Shown one piece after another: positions 1 through 11,597 of a DNA stretch of 64,000 nucleotides (the first letter of the stretch is position 1; each line of letters begins with the position of its first letter). The notes below the pieces were generated by a model, which searched no databases, had not been told where the DNA came from, and saw nothing but the letters and a program-made list of their open reading frames with translations. The stretch comes from Patiria miniata (lineage: Eukaryota > Echinodermata > Asteroidea > Valvatida > Asterinidae). A program made the position numbers and the translations under genes. The stretch lies in assembly GCF_015706575.1 (NCBI RefSeq), contig NW_024037072.1, positions 17,175,162 through 17,239,161 on the forward strand, read 5' to 3'.

Positions 1-139
1 AATTCCGATGTAGCATTTCTCACACAACTCCTGGCTTTTAACCAAACCCTTGGATTCGTATATTGACCGCTTCTGGTTAAGATGATTTCACCCTCGCTGA
101 TTGTGTGATATACTGGAAGCTTGTACACATTGAGGGCCC
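1..139 (-). CDS. MAM domain exon 3 (second MAM), cut by window edge
   Basis: This is the C-terminal exon of the second MAM domain of the minus-strand secreted gene, and it is truncated by the left window edge. The acceptor is TTTGACAG just above base 139. The translation matches the exon at 9056-9265 almost residue for residue: a GxLNVYQ-like start, a stretch equivalent to TISEGEIVLTRSSQ, then the region around NATSEF. MAM domains are extracellular adhesion modules of about 160-170 residues found in meprins, neuropilins and receptor phosphatases. The exon starts in phase 1, like all others in this gene. The rest of the exon, and any later domains or stop codon, lie outside the window. Confidence 0.75.
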
Positions 140-1040
140 CTGTCAAACCAATACAAACATAATAACGACGAAATGAATCATTTATTCATTTTTTCTGTTT
201 ACTCATTGAAAGATTATTGTATTTTATAATGCAGAGGTAATAATGTAGAATCTGAGTATGTGTTTTTTTTTCATCATGAGGATTCTGCATCTGTATTCTG
301 TTTTGGAATCAAATTTAAAGAAAATAGTATCGTTATACCCTTTTTTGGTTTACATATTAAAAGCTTTCACATTTGACAAAGACATTCCAACTGACTCAAA
401 TCGGTACAAATGTTATATTTATGGTATGGTATGGAAATATTGTTTTCCCTATATGCATTCTGGTTAGTCAGGTGGCTTTCAGCTCTTGTTTAAGTCGGTA
501 TTGTAGATAAGGCTAGGCAAAAACTAAATAGTTTGCACATGGCCTTTGGTAACCATAAAACTCTAAATACTTTTGTTCGGTGCCATGTTGACCCCTAATC
601 AAATTTCATGCTAATCGGCAAAGGCGTTCGGTGAGGAGGTCTTGCAGGAAGTATCAGATGGGGATTGTGTATCCCGGCCATGATATAGGTTAACTTCTGC
701 GGGGGAAGGAAGGACTTAATAAACCTTACACAATGATAATGGACGCTTTTTTTGTAATAAAAAAAATGCAGCCAGTAAGTCAATCGTAAATGTCTACCAC
801 GGCAAATAGTGCAAAAAACCATAGCGAGTTATTACATTTCACAACGACGTTTCTAGGTGATACCTAAGTCCTCACTGGATAGTTTCTGAGAATGGTGACA
901 ACATTTTGGTCACGAATATGGAATTTTGTTTTAATACAAAATAAAACACCCTTTAAGTTGCAATGCTTGGATAGAACATTTTAATTGGATGCAGTGAGTC
1001 ATCTTAATCATACATTGTGAAAATCGTTTGGAAGCCTTAC
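140..1040. other. Intron between MAM exons 2 and 3, second MAM
   Basis: This is non-coding sequence that aligns through most of its length with the corresponding intron at 9266-10124, with small insertions and deletions. I see no RNA gene or transposon in it. Confidence 0.6.
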
Positions 1041-1193
1041 CCATGCCTAGTCCATACACATTGTACCAGAAACTGAAACACCACTTGTTTCCTGGCTGTT
1101 CTCTACTTGGCGAAACGACAGGGCTGACAAGTACAGCGTCTCTGCCTCCATAACCATATAACGCTTCACACAAGATAAAGTGGCCACTCGCAT
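1041..1193 (-). CDS. MAM domain exon 2 (second MAM)
   Basis: This 153-bp exon has an acceptor CCTGCACAG and a donor GGTAAGGC, and both splice phases are 1. It encodes the central MAM segment: ASGHFILCEALYGYGG, then LVSPVVSPS, then WCFSFWYNVYGLGMG. The C-x-F-x-[FY]-W-Y-x-[MV]-x-G motif is the most recognisable signature of the family. It is the same length as its paralogous exon at 10125-10277 and differs by only a few residues, all compatible with function. Flanking intron sequence also matches the other copy, so the whole block was duplicated and not the exon alone. The LINE at about 1499-4227 lies in the intron upstream of it. Confidence 0.82.
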
Positions 1194-1498
1194 CTGTGCA
1201 GGGCAGGGATTTTTTCATAGAGTAAACAAAAACAGATGACTTTGGAAGAAATGTTGCATTGATGATTAAAAGACGATCGGCAGATATTCTTGACAATTTA
1301 GGAGAGGCACGAGTTGGCTTGTATTCCTTAAAGCGATTTATTTGGTTAAGTCAAGGCAATTTGAAAAAATGCACATTTTTAGCGACGTCTCTTGGGCAAG
1401 ATTTTTTTTATGACACGAAATCAATACAGCATTTCTATAAATTTAACTCATGATCATAAGGTTCGAAATTATTGACTAATGTAATGATTTTATCATAA

Positions 1499-4227
1499 CA
1501 ATAGTCAAGAAGACAGCCTCTACGCGGCCTCCTCTCCTAGTAGCTGTGTCAGCGAAACTAATGTCTTCCTCCGCTCCCAGCGACCTCAACATCCGAGGCA
1601 GCACGCGTCCTTTTCAGGACGGGCGGACCTATCCGTCGAAAGCCTCGCAATCATGCAGTTCAACGTCGAAGGGCTCACCATCGCCAAGCTCGACATCCTT
1701 GAGCAGATGGACACTAAGAACAAGGCAACTGTCGTCCTACTCCAGGAAACACACAAGAAGAACGATGCCATCCTTAAGCCCCCCAGGTTTATGCTAGCCG
1801 GCCACACCAAAAGCAAACATCACGGCCTGGCAAAATTTGTCCAAGATGGCGCGTCCTGGTACAGGAGACCACTGAGGTGAACGTCTACAAGCCACCATCG
1901 AGCCGACTAGATCAAGGCTCACCGCCAGACTTCCCTGCCCCAGCCTTGTACGCCGGCGATTTTAACAGCTGACACATCGACTGGGGGTATAAGACAATCA
2001 ACAAAGATGGCGAGTTTCTGGCAGATTGGTCCTCCTCATCCGACATAGTGCTCCTCTTCTACCCAAAGGAGCCCCACTCGTTCATCTCCGGGAGCTGGAA
2101 CACCAAGACCAACCCAGACCTGGCCTTCGCCAAAGTTTCCGGGCAAGAACCACTGCCACTTCGGCACATCTTGGACCGATTCCCTCGCTCACAACATCGC
2201 CCGCCACTAATCACAACACCATCACGGATCCAGTCGACGGAGGGAAAACCAATTCGACGACGCATACAAGGCCTACCGCAAGGTGCTCCAAGCCGCCGCC
2301 AAAAAATACGTCCCGCGGGGAGCCAGAAAGAACTACATCCCCTGCTGGGACAAAGAATGTGAAGATCTCCTGCGCGCTCACAATGAAGCCAAGGGCAACG
2401 TTGAGAGGGCCACAGCCGCCACAGATCTCCTTAACCGGCTGAACACCAAACGGAGAGAGAGGTGGACAGAGACCGTCGAGTCAATCGACTTTACCCACTC
2501 CAGCCGACGAGCGTGGCAGACCATCAACAAGCTGACTGGCCGGGGAACCAAACTGCAGACACCATCGCAGCGCAGCTCATTATCAATGGCAGGTTCCCCA
2601 ACGCAGACAAGGCCTTCACCAGGAAGATCACCGGCGAGGTGAACGACCTACAGAGGGTCCCGTGCGCCGACCGCAACCTCTCGGGACACTTCACCAACGA
2701 CGAGATGGTGTCAGCTTTCAAACATCTGAAGCCAAACAAAGCAGCCAGGATCGACAACATACACCTAGAGTTCATTCTACATCAGGGCAGCCAAGCCACT
2801 GAGTGGCTAAGATCCTTCTGCTCTGTCTGCTACCGCTCCTCCAAGCTCCCGAAGATCTGGCGCCGCGCAAAGGTCATCGCCCTCTCGAAGCCGAACAAGC
2901 CGACGGATGACCCAAAGGGATACCGGCCCATCGCTCTCCTGTGCTGCCGTACAAGATCATGGAGCGCCTCCTGCATGAACGCCTCAACCCGGTGATCGAC
3001 CTAATACTGCCAAAGGAGCAAGCTGGTTTCCGTATGACACAGTCTGGCTTTGCAAACTCCATTTTAAGCTCCTACAGACGATCCCGGACCGACACATGGT
3101 GGGCTTCATCATGGAGATGCTGAGCAACCGCAGCTTCACCCTCCACACCAGCGATGGCCAACACAGCAGGCTGAGAAGACTCAAGAATGTTGTCCCCCAA
3201 GGCTCGGTACCAGCCCAGATGTTGTTTAATATCTACATCCACGACCTCCCATACACCCTGTCGAGCAAGTTGTATGGATATGCAGACGACCTTACCATCA
3301 TGTTCGCCGACAAGTGCTGGGAGACAATCGAATCGGGGCTCACAGCCGACATGGACACCTTGTCCACGTATCTGTCGAACTGGCGCTTGAAGCTCTCTGT
3401 GGCCAAAACCATGTCCTCCGCATTACACCTCAACAACAGAGAGGCAAGCCGCGAGCTCAACATCATCGTCAACAACAACAGACTCCAGTTCCAGTCCACT
3501 CCAACATACCTACGGGTCAAGCTCGATCGCACCCTGACGTACCGCCAACACCTGGAAAATGTGTCAAAAAAGACATCAGCCCGCGTTGCCCTCATACGAC
3601 GGCTAGCTTGCACAACGTGGGGTGCATCGACTAAGACACTGCGCATCTCCACCCATGCGCTGGTCTTCTCCGCCGCTGAGTATTGCGCCCCAGTCTGGTG
3701 TAGGAGCACCCACACGAGAAGCTGCCGTCCTGGCACTGTCGCGTAAGGCCACCAATGACGACAACCATCTTCTCCACAAAACTGCCACAGATATCCCACA
3801 CAGCGCCAGCCTAAAGTCACGACGTCCTTTCAAGGAGCACATGCACACCCACCAGCCTATGTGCTTCGTACCACCTGACGTTTCCAAAAGGCTGTGGCTC
3901 AAACGGCGCTGGACAGAAGAGTGGCAAGCAGCAGACCATTTCAGGCTGCACCGTTTCGTGGATGAGCCAGGCGAGCCGCTCGGCGAAGACCTGCCGCGCA
4001 AACAATGGACCGCCTCAGAACCGGCGTAGGCCGCTTCGCCGCGACTTTGAAAGGCTGGGGGCTCAGGGACTCCGCCGCATGCGACTGTGGCCACCCAGAG
4101 CAGTCAGTTGACCATATCATCGAGTCCTGTCCACAGCAGCGGCCACCCCACGGCGAACATGACATTTTCACCCTGGACGATGACACAAAGCCATGGCTTT
4201 TCTCCACCGAGTTGCAGGTGTAATGAA
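1499..4227 (+). mobile_element. Non-LTR retrotransposon (LINE, I/Jockey-like), decayed
   Basis: This is a single long pol-type ORF of an APE-type LINE, now spread over several frames. The endonuclease begins near 1653 (MQFNVEGLTIAKLDILEQMD, then VVLLQETHKK) and includes YAGDFNS near 1950, with a stop directly after it. The reverse transcriptase runs from about 2700 (KPNKAARIDNIHLEF, YRPIALLC) through VPQGSVPAQMLFNIY near 3193 to YGYADDLTIMF near 3270. The C-terminus (LRTGVGRF near 4010, then CDCGHPEQSVDHIIESCP) carries a Cys/His motif. Insertion into one of two duplicated introns fixes both ends. There is no clear poly-A tail or target duplication. The clade is my guess from the C-terminus. 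Confidence 0.85.
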
Positions 4228-5165
4228 GAGATTGCTGTGGTCATGTATCACCAAGATCCGTTGAATTGAAAATGGTAGGCCTACGTGAAACCTTTACGAG
4301 TCATTGTGCTATAGGCACAATGGATTCAGGATTCATCACGTCCCTGGTTTTATTATTATCCCGAAAACCGTTTGGAAGATATTACGGTTTGTTCTAATTT
4401 GAGGCTCATGTCCATATTTTGAATTCAACTAAGTTTGATCTTCCGTTATCCCCAGAAGTAAGGGTCAAGCGACTTAACAATTGCGACAAAAATGCTAATC
4501 AATAAATGGTTTATCTTATTACAGCATGTGAACAATATTGATCATTTTGTTCAAAAGTTACAAATGAAAGAAGGTGGTCCATTTTCAACTCAAATCGCTT
4601 GTGATTTAATACCTGATGACTTCATCATGACGTCAGAGTTATATGCACACTTTTGGATCTTGGGTGATGTTGGTTTAAAGTAACAAGTTTATAACATAAA
4701 CCGTTGAGAAGAAAAGTTCAGGAAGATTATTTTCGGAAAAAAGTGAAAGAAAGAGAGACAAAAAGAAAGGAGGGGATAAGGGGAGATGGAAAAAATAAGC
4801 ATATTTATTAGAACGATTCTAAAAGTTGACTGGTTGTGCCCGATCATCTTATCACTGTCGCTCGGAAGCGTATTATCCCACACGTAGAAAGACTGAAAAA
4901 CCGACAATATCACAAGACAAGAAAATGATCAAGTTACCACAATTCCATGCTCCAATGTTTTTCAATGTAGATTAAATTAAATCTGTTAAAATCGATCTTC
5001 ATTAAGACAACAAAGCTTAAAGATACATCATCAGAGGAATGGAGTCAACATAAGAACGGAAAGCTTACTTTAACTTTGGTCAATTAATCCCTTTATTTGA
5101 TTGTAGCCTTTTTTTTGACACCGTGAAGATAGATTAATGAAACATCACGTGATGCAAAAACTTAC
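4228..5165. other. Intron sequence, second MAM block
   Basis: Parts of it (4228-4310) match 10674-10745. The rest has no recognised gene, RNA or repeat. Confidence 0.5.
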
Positions 5166-5270
5166 TGCCAAACGTCCTGTCTTGCATTTGCTTCAGCCAC
5201 CAGTGGAGCCTGTTCTCTTTGTTGGATTGTCTCCAACCACAAATCCCTTCCTCAAAGGTGCAGTCGAAGC
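5166..5270 (-). CDS. MAM domain exon 1 (second MAM)
   Basis: This 105-bp exon has acceptor CAACCGCAG and donor GTAAGT-like GTAAGTTT, and is phase 1 at both ends. It encodes the start of a MAM domain: FDCTFEEGICGWRQ followed by a W-rich stretch and DRTFG. C-x-F-E-x(4)-C-G-W-x-Q is the canonical MAM opening. It is 27 bp shorter than the paralogous exon at 11254-11385, which removes nine residues between the first and second conserved blocks without changing frame. This loop varies in length across the family, so the domain may still fold. Confidence 0.75.
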
Positions 5271-6038
5271 CTGCGGTTGCGTGAAAAATAGAAACAGAAC
5301 GCTTCGTCGTTATCCGACTCGATAAGTTGTTGGAATTGCTCAAATTGATACTTCATGAAGTTAATCATTTACCGTGACATTTCCTCTGTGTCGTACAATG
5401 CACTGAAGGTCAAGTAAAGAAAATTAATTGTTTCCACACAACACAAAAAAAACATATAATGTTACCTTCTCGATTTTTGAATATGATTCTGCGTAATTTT
5501 TCTTCGCTCTTGCACAATGCATTTCCTACCGCCACGAAGTACATCACTGAAGGATGTCACAAAAATTCGCGTTAACGTCACATAATCTTTAGTTGTTTAA
5601 AATTACAGGGAACAAATGAGATATCGTATTAATGTTGCTCAGTCTGGTTTGTCTTAGGTTGGGAAACAAACTGGTTAAAATATTTACCTGACCTTTCATA
5701 GTACAATTATTTCAAGAGTAACCGAGATTTCTAGTTTAGATAAATGTCAAAAGCATCCAGTGGAATACCCTGTTCATATTTAGTGATCGCAATTTTGGAA
5801 CATTTTGTTTGCTGGTTAAATGCAACACACACGAGACGACAATGAAAGCGCACATTGCTTCATCCACTCATTATACATTTGTATATTAAACAAGAATTTG
5901 TACTAATTCACATCCGCGGGAGCACACCCAACCTCTTTTTGCTATACTCGTTAACACAAATAAACGTCATACCGGTATTTTTCTTCCACCTTTCAATCAG
6001 GAGGTAACACACTGAGTATACAGTGTTTATACGTTGGT
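5271..6038. other. Intron between Ig and second MAM, left part
   Basis: AT-rich non-coding sequence in which I recognise no element or RNA gene. Confidence 0.5.
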
Positions 6039-6995
6039 AATCTCGGGACATACCGTTATTTCGTTTTACCGTTTTGGATTTCCTCAAAAACAAAAACAGT
6101 AAACGCACCGTTGACCGTTTTTTCTTTTTACAGTTTCGTAAAACGGTCAAACGGTATTAGGTCACAAAAAAACAATGACCTTTTTGTTGTTTTTCTTAAT
6201 TGTTGAAAGCGATGAATGGTTAGTTGCTTCATTTCAGAGTGTTGTTTTACAAGAACATGACAATGAAAAACGGTCAATAGTCCTGTCGATTTTTTTTTGA
6301 TTTAGGTTCGGCAATTAAGCAATACACCTAGGAATGTTAATGCGTCCTCATGGGATCGAGTCATTGCCTGGGACCCAAATTACCCTCCTCACATTTCGTT
6401 CTCACGACATAGTTTTCGAACTGAGTGGCTATTGAAGAGCCGCGCCGAACTCCAATTTCCTTCAAATATCTTCAACTTCTTCAAACGTATTACCATCCTG
6501 TATCCATTGTAAAAAGTAATGTCCTCCCTTGAAGTTTACCAGCGCCATTTTTGCTTGCAACTCTTAAGCCCCACCAACTGAATCGCGTGAGAAAGGGGTC
6601 GGGGTCACACCAGGAATCATCACACCACGCATTATGCCGAGGTAACACTTGTTCATGTAAAGCATGGTCCCCCCCCCACCCCCTTGCCCAGCACCACAAA
6701 ATACACCACGGACTGTTTACTATGACACTGAAATAAAAAAAACAGTCTGTATTCAATACTGACCGTTTTGCTGTTTTTCAAAGTTATTTGTGTAAAACTG
6801 TAAAACAAAAATCATTGATCGTTATGCTGTAATGAATTTTATTAAACTTATAAAACAGAGAAACCGTATTTATCTTAATACTGTTTGACCGTTTTACAAA
6901 ACTGTAAAACGATAAAACGGTCAATGGTTTGTTTACTGTTTTTGTTTTGAGGAAATGCAAAACGGTAAAACGAAATAACGGTATGTCCCGGGATT
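6039..6995. mobile_element. MITE with about 115-bp inverted ends
   Basis: The outer arms (6039-6160 and 6880-6995) are inverted copies sharing CGGGACATACCGTTATTTCG, then CCGTTTTG, TTTCCTCAAAA, and GTAAAACGGTCAAAC. The direct repeat GTTGGT flanks both ends (6033-6038 and 6996-7001). The 720-bp interior has no coding sequence. It is probably a non-autonomous DNA transposon of unknown superfamily in the intron between the Ig and second MAM exons. Confidence 0.7.
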
Positions 6996-7705
6996 GTTGG
7001 TGAAGGGCAAACCTAATTTGATTTACATCACCCCGACGCAAAAATTCCATCTTATTAATAATAATACCGATATATTCATGTTCAAGTTAACAGAACAACC
7101 CTTGTCGTTCCTTCTCATATTTTTCCACCACAGTCTAAGACACTCACGGTGTATCCAACTAGGTCACGTAACAAACACAATGTCCCCTGCCTTACACTCG
7201 CAGGACTCACTCCAAGAGCACTTTGAGATATCAAGGGCCGCGTCTCTGGAACGCTTTGGATGATGTTCGTCAATTGAAATGCTTCTAAAAGAGAACTTTG
7301 GCTTTTCAATTTGTGATACCTTTTGTTATTGTCTGCGATCTTTAATATTTCTTTTATAAAAAGTACTTACTTTTCTTTCATTACGCAATACTTTGTACTG
7401 TCTGTCTCTTTGTCCTGTGCTTTTTTTGTTTCCTGTCATATTTGTATTGATCGGTATGTGTTTTTCATTATCATTTCCCTTACAATTGTTTCCCTGCGTT
7501 TTAAGACATGTTTATACAAGCTTCGACTTCTTGAATTTCCCTGCATTACTTTTATTCAAATTTTGCTTTTTATTTAATATTAATATATATGTATTCATAA
7601 CGATTTAAAATTATGGTAATAAATTTCTACTTGAATTGAATGAAAAAAATAGATAAACGACAATACATTTCAACTTGGAAATACCTATTTCAAATTGCAT
7701 CTCAC
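6996..7705. other. Intron between Ig and second MAM, right part
   Basis: Non-coding, with a pyrimidine-rich stretch at 7320-7600. No element recognised. Confidence 0.5.
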
Positions 7706-7903
7706 CTCTTACAGCGATCGATACAGTCATACTGTTGATCAGCTCACCATCTGCGTCGAACGCTTCGCATTGTAGTGTCTTTCTATGGATGTCTCTGTTA
7801 GGTGACACAACGACACTACTGCTAACGCTGAATCCGTCAATGGTGTCGACGCTTCTGTTACTGACTGGTTTCACTCGCTGGCCAGCCAAGGTCCACACAA
7901 GTT
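7706..7903 (-). CDS. Ig-like domain, second half exon
   Basis: This 198-bp exon has acceptor CTCACTTTGTAG and donor AGAG|GTGAGA, and both phases are 1. It encodes LVWTLAGQRV (the Ig tryptophan of strand C), a loop with NRS, a possible N-glycosylation site, then SVVVSP and TLQCEAFDADGE, which carries the second Ig cysteine. With the exon at 8546-8671 it forms one Ig-like domain of about 105 residues lying between the two MAM domains. MAM-Ig pairing is known from receptor-type phosphatases and MDGA proteins, which points to an extracellular adhesion or recognition role. The Ig assignment rests on C-W-C spacing seen by eye. Confidence 0.7.
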
Positions 7904-8545
7904 CTACAAAGTGAGTTCAAAAGAAAGTGGCCAAGTTAGAAACAAATACAATTAAAAAAAGTGTGGCTCACTCCATTTAGCATAAATAACATAAGACTCA
8001 TTTCCATGTTATTAACTAGTAACTGTTGAAATTGCACATTATTTTCACAAGTTATCTCCATTTTAATAAAAAATACCACAGAATTCAGTTGTAATTGAAA
8101 ATGCCTTTTAAATACAATGAACAAATGGGGGTTCATACCTCCTCGAGTGAACAAAAATTTAAAATGAAAAAAAGACAAAAATCCCCATCATCATTTCAGA
8201 AAGAAATTGATTCGTTCCTTATATTTCAAACACAAAATCCGACATAAAATAATGTTTCAGTCTCGACTCAAATTATTAAAATCTCATTTGTATTTAAATG
8301 CCTGTGTGTTGTCTCCGGTTTTCACTCTGCTGAATCTAGCTTCAAAGCGTTTAGCATTTCACAGACAGCTGTTAAAAATAAACCGGTCCTTTCAGTAAAC
8401 ATTCTACTGGTAGCATTGACCAATTTCACTCATTCTTTTTTTGAGTGAAAGAACATGCTCATTTAATACATTCTTGATTGACGTATCAAACTTAACTTCT
8501 TTTTATGGGGAAATATGAATCCAGGTTACTTTCCTTTTGACTCAC
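7904..8545. other. Intron inside the Ig-like domain
   Basis: Simple AT-rich intron with nothing recognisable. Confidence 0.5.
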
Positions 8546-8671
8546 CCTGTACCTCGCGGTTGACGTCTAGTACCATGCACGTAAATGGATGATCTCTATC
8601 CGCAATGACTGCCTCTCCACCATCTGAAGGAAAGTCTCCAGTTGCATCGAAGAGGAACATTCGAGGGATAA
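8546..8671 (-). CDS. Ig-like domain, first half exon
   Basis: This 126-bp exon has acceptor CTTGCCCCCAG and donor CAGG|GTGAGTC, and both phases are 1. It reads on from the MAM exon at 9056-9265 without breaking frame and encodes PRMFLFDATGDFPSDGG, then ADRDHPFTCMVLDVNREVQ. The cysteine in HPFTCMV is the first Ig cysteine, and its partner lies in the next exon (TLQCEAF). An intron inside an Ig domain is common in metazoan genes. The longer open frame on the same strand here is in a different register and lacks Ig features, so I chose the spliced frame. Confidence 0.65.
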
Positions 8672-9055
8672 CTGGGGGCAAGGGAGGATCTCAATCACGG
8701 AGACAGACAACGTAGGACAATGATTCGAGGAAAATGAATATAAGATAGAAATGTAGGTCTTCGTTACCAATCGAATTTGTGCCGTTCTGATATTGTTTCA
8801 TAGAGAATGATACATCCAGATGATTTGTTTTCCTCGTTCGTTCGAAAAAGCGAATTAAACCAATAAAGTTTCATCAATAAAGTATATGATTGATAATTAT
8901 TTATCACTAACGACAAGTTTCTTTCAAGTTTGAAAAAGTTCGACATTGTCAAGGTGTGGTTCGCGGAAATACCGAGGAAGATTTTGCCATAATTTACCAA
9001 ATCCGGAGTAGTGGTAAAATGTTTCAGGTTTGAATAGAGAGAAATCATATCATAC

Positions 9056-9265
9056 CAGTATTAATGTCATCGATTGCAATGTGCGACCAATAGTCGCCAC
9101 CACTGACTGCCTGAAGAGCAATTTGAAATTCCGATGTAGCATTTCTCACACATCTCCTGGCTTTTAACCAAACCCTTGGATTCGTATATTGACTGCTTCT
9201 GGTTAAGACGATTTCACCCTCGCTGATTGTCTGATTTACTGGAATCTGGTACACATTGAGAGTCC
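9056..9265 (-). CDS. MAM domain exon 3 (first MAM)
   Basis: This 210-bp exon has acceptor GTTTGACAG and donor ACTG|GTATGA, and both phases are 1. It encodes the C-terminal part of a MAM domain: LNVYQIPVNQTIS (an NQT sequon), then RVWLKARRCVRN, then FQIALQAVSGGDYWSHIAID. The F-Q-[IV]-x(4)-G-x(5)-[IV]-A-[IL]-D-D pattern is the conserved end of MAM domains. The complete exon is present here, whereas its duplicate at 1-139 is cut by the window. The next exon in the transcript is the Ig-like exon at 8546-8671. Confidence 0.85.
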
Positions 9266-10124
9266 CTGTCAAACCAATACAGATATAATAACGACATTTT
9301 TTTTCTGTTTTCTCTTAAAAGATGATTGTGTTTTTTAATGCAGGGGTAATGATGTTCTTGTTTTTTTGGTTTACATATTAAAAGCTTTCACATTTGACAC
9401 AGACATTCGAACTGACTCAAATCGGTACAAATGTTATATTTATGGTATGGTGTGGAAATATTGTTGTCCCTATATGCATTCTGGTTAGTCAGGTGGCTTT
9501 GAGCTCTTGTTCAAGTCGGTATTCTAGATAAGGCTAGGCAAAAACCTAAATAGTTTGCACATGGCCATGTTCTTTTAAACAAAAGGACAGACGTTTATTT
9601 TCCTTGTCATTGTAAATCGGTTCCTTTGGTAACCATAAAACTCTACATACTTTTGTTCGGTGCCATGTTGACCCCTAATCAAATGTCATGCTAACCGGCA
9701 AAGGCGTTCGGTGAGGAGGTCTTGTAGGAAGTTTCAAAACGGGATTGTGTATCCCGGCCATGATATAGGTTAATTTCTGCGAGGGAAGGAAGGACTTAAA
9801 TAAACCTAACACAATGATAATAAACCCTTTTTTGTCATTAAAAAACAATACAGCCAGTACGTCAATCGTAAAGGTCCACCACGGCACTTAGTGCAAAAAC
9901 CATTGCAAGTTATTAAATTTCACAACGACGTTTTTAGGTTATAGCAAAGTACTCACTGGGTAGTTTCTGAGAATGATGAATTCAACATTTTAGTCATGAA
10001 TGTGGAAATTTGTTTTAACATAAAATCAAACACTCTTTAAGTTGCAATGCTTGGATTGAACATTTTAATTGGATGCAAAGAGTCATCTGAATCATACATT
10101 GTAAAAATCATTTGGAAGCCTTAC

Positions 10125-10277
10125 CCATGCCGAGTCCATACACATTGTACCAGAAACTGAAACACCACTCGTTTCCTGGCTGTTCTCTACTTGGCGAAAC
10201 GACAGGGCTGACAAGTATAGCGTTTCTGCCTCCATAACCATATGACGCTCTACACAAGATATAGTGGCCACTCGCAT
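10125..10277 (-). CDS. MAM domain exon 2 (first MAM)
   Basis: This 153-bp exon is bounded by acceptor ACCCTGCACAG and donor GGTAAGGC, phase 1 at both ends. It encodes ASGHYILCRASYGYGG, LVSPVVSPS and WCFSFWYNVYGLGMG, the core of a MAM domain, including the cysteine that normally pairs across the domain. Its twin is at 1041-1193, the same length and nearly the same sequence. Lower-quality ATG-started readings of this stretch in other frames are shadows. Confidence 0.85.
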
Positions 10278-11253
10278 CTGTGCAGGGTAGGGATTTTTTC
10301 ATAGAGTAAACAAAAACAGATGAGTTTGTAAGAAGAAGTTGCATTGATGATTGAAAAACGATCGGCAAATATTCTCTAAAATTTAGGAGAGGCATGAGTT
10401 GGCTTGTATTCCTTACAGCGATTTATTTGGTTAAGTCCAGGCAAATTGAAAAACAAACCTTTAATTTCTACAATTCAAACCAGTGAAATATATAATTTAA
10501 CAGCCATTCGGATTTTTAGCGACATCTCTCGGGCACGCTTTCATTTTATGACACGAAAACAATACAGCATTTCTACAAATTTAACTCATGATCATAAGGT
10601 CCGAAATTATTAACTATTGTTATGATTTTATCATAAACTAGCGGCAGTAAAGGCTTCCGTTGATGTCATTTTATTGCTGTGGTCATGTATCACCAAGATC
10701 CGTGAATTGAAAATGGTAGGCCTACGTGAAACCTTTACGAGACAGGTTAGTGTATAACATCATAAGCATATTCGAATATAATACGACTAGGTCGGGTACA
10801 AAATTAACTTCCGAAAACATAAACAAACCGGGCTGTCTTTCATTGAAGATCTTGTTCATTCATCTTAAAAGTCAAGGACATATTGAAGGTGAAACACCTG
10901 ACTGAACGTGCTGGTACTTAACAAGTAAGATCACAATTTGACAGAAATCCATTTTCCCCCAAACTTATATTTAGGCTTGAATGTATGCTTGCCAAACTTC
11001 TGGATGTGCGCAGGTTTTACGCCAAACCGTTCCGAGGTTTTCATTCTACTCCAAGATAATGAATACTAGTGATGCATGATTAAATGAATGAAATCAAGAC
11101 AAAAACGGAAAGCTAACGCCCCTTGGTTTATGCTAAGACCAACGAAATGATCATTTAGCTTATAGTCTGGTCAAACAATTTGTGTTTGTTGGTAACCTAT
11201 CTTCGGGACACTGTGAATAGATTAATAAAACATCACGTAATGCAAACACTCAC

Positions 11254-11385
11254 TGCCAAACGTCTTGTCGAAATCTGACCTAGTGCCATCAAGAGAAGTT
11301 GACCGCGGCTGCCGCCGCCAGTTGAAGCTGTCCTCGTTCGATTGTCTCCAACCACAAAACCCTTCCTCGAACGTGCAGATGAAGC
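11254..11385 (-). CDS. MAM domain exon 1 (first MAM)
   Basis: This 132-bp exon has acceptor CAAGCGCAG and donor GTGAGTGT, phase 1 at both ends. It encodes FICTFEEGFCGWRQSNEDS, then FNWRRQ, then DFDKTFG, the standard MAM opening (C-x-F-E, C-G-W-x-Q, F-x-W). It joins directly to 10125-10277. Upstream in the transcript the next exon I can support is the CUB exon near 22.2-22.6 kb, about 11 kb away across an intron full of transposons. Further exons could be hidden in that gap, but I see none with domain signatures. Confidence 0.8.
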
Positions 11386-11597
11386 CTGCGCTTGCTGTGA
11401 CCAATAAAAACAGAACGCATCATCGTTAAGTTATATAAGCGATTAAAAAAAAAATCTTGGGGGATGGAGAGAAACAAATCAGAACGCAAAAAAAAAAACA
11501 ATCAGAACGCAAAAAAAGTACTCCGTGCTTGTGAAATAGCTTCGTGTGACCTTGCTAAAGGCTCAATGAGAAACAAAAGGTAAGAAACCGTCGCTCC

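Larger units (their letters stand above)
1..5270. repeat. Tandem duplication, copy 1 (second MAM block)
   Basis: Bases 1-1498 and 4228-5270 align with 9127-10640 and 10674-11385 in the same orientation, covering exons and introns. The copies are separated by the Ig exons. Copy 1 carries the LINE. Where copy 2 has about 35 bp near 10640-10673, copy 1 has the LINE instead. Confidence 0.8.
9127..11385. repeat. Tandem duplication, copy 2 (first MAM block)
   Basis: This is the uninterrupted copy of the MAM block, from the third to the first MAM exon with both introns. Intron matches such as CCGAAATTATT near 10600 and TATCACCAAGATCCG near 10690 show that the duplication was of genomic DNA and fairly recent. 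Confidence 0.8.

Noticed and set aside
1546-1816. Several overlapping short ORFs on both strands at the LINE start.
   Set aside because: Only the frame with MQFNVEGLTIAKL matches an endonuclease; the others are shadows of it.
8567-8770. A 67-residue minus-strand ORF over the Ig exon.
   Set aside because: It is out of frame with the Ig-like reading, which has proper splice sites and the expected cysteine.
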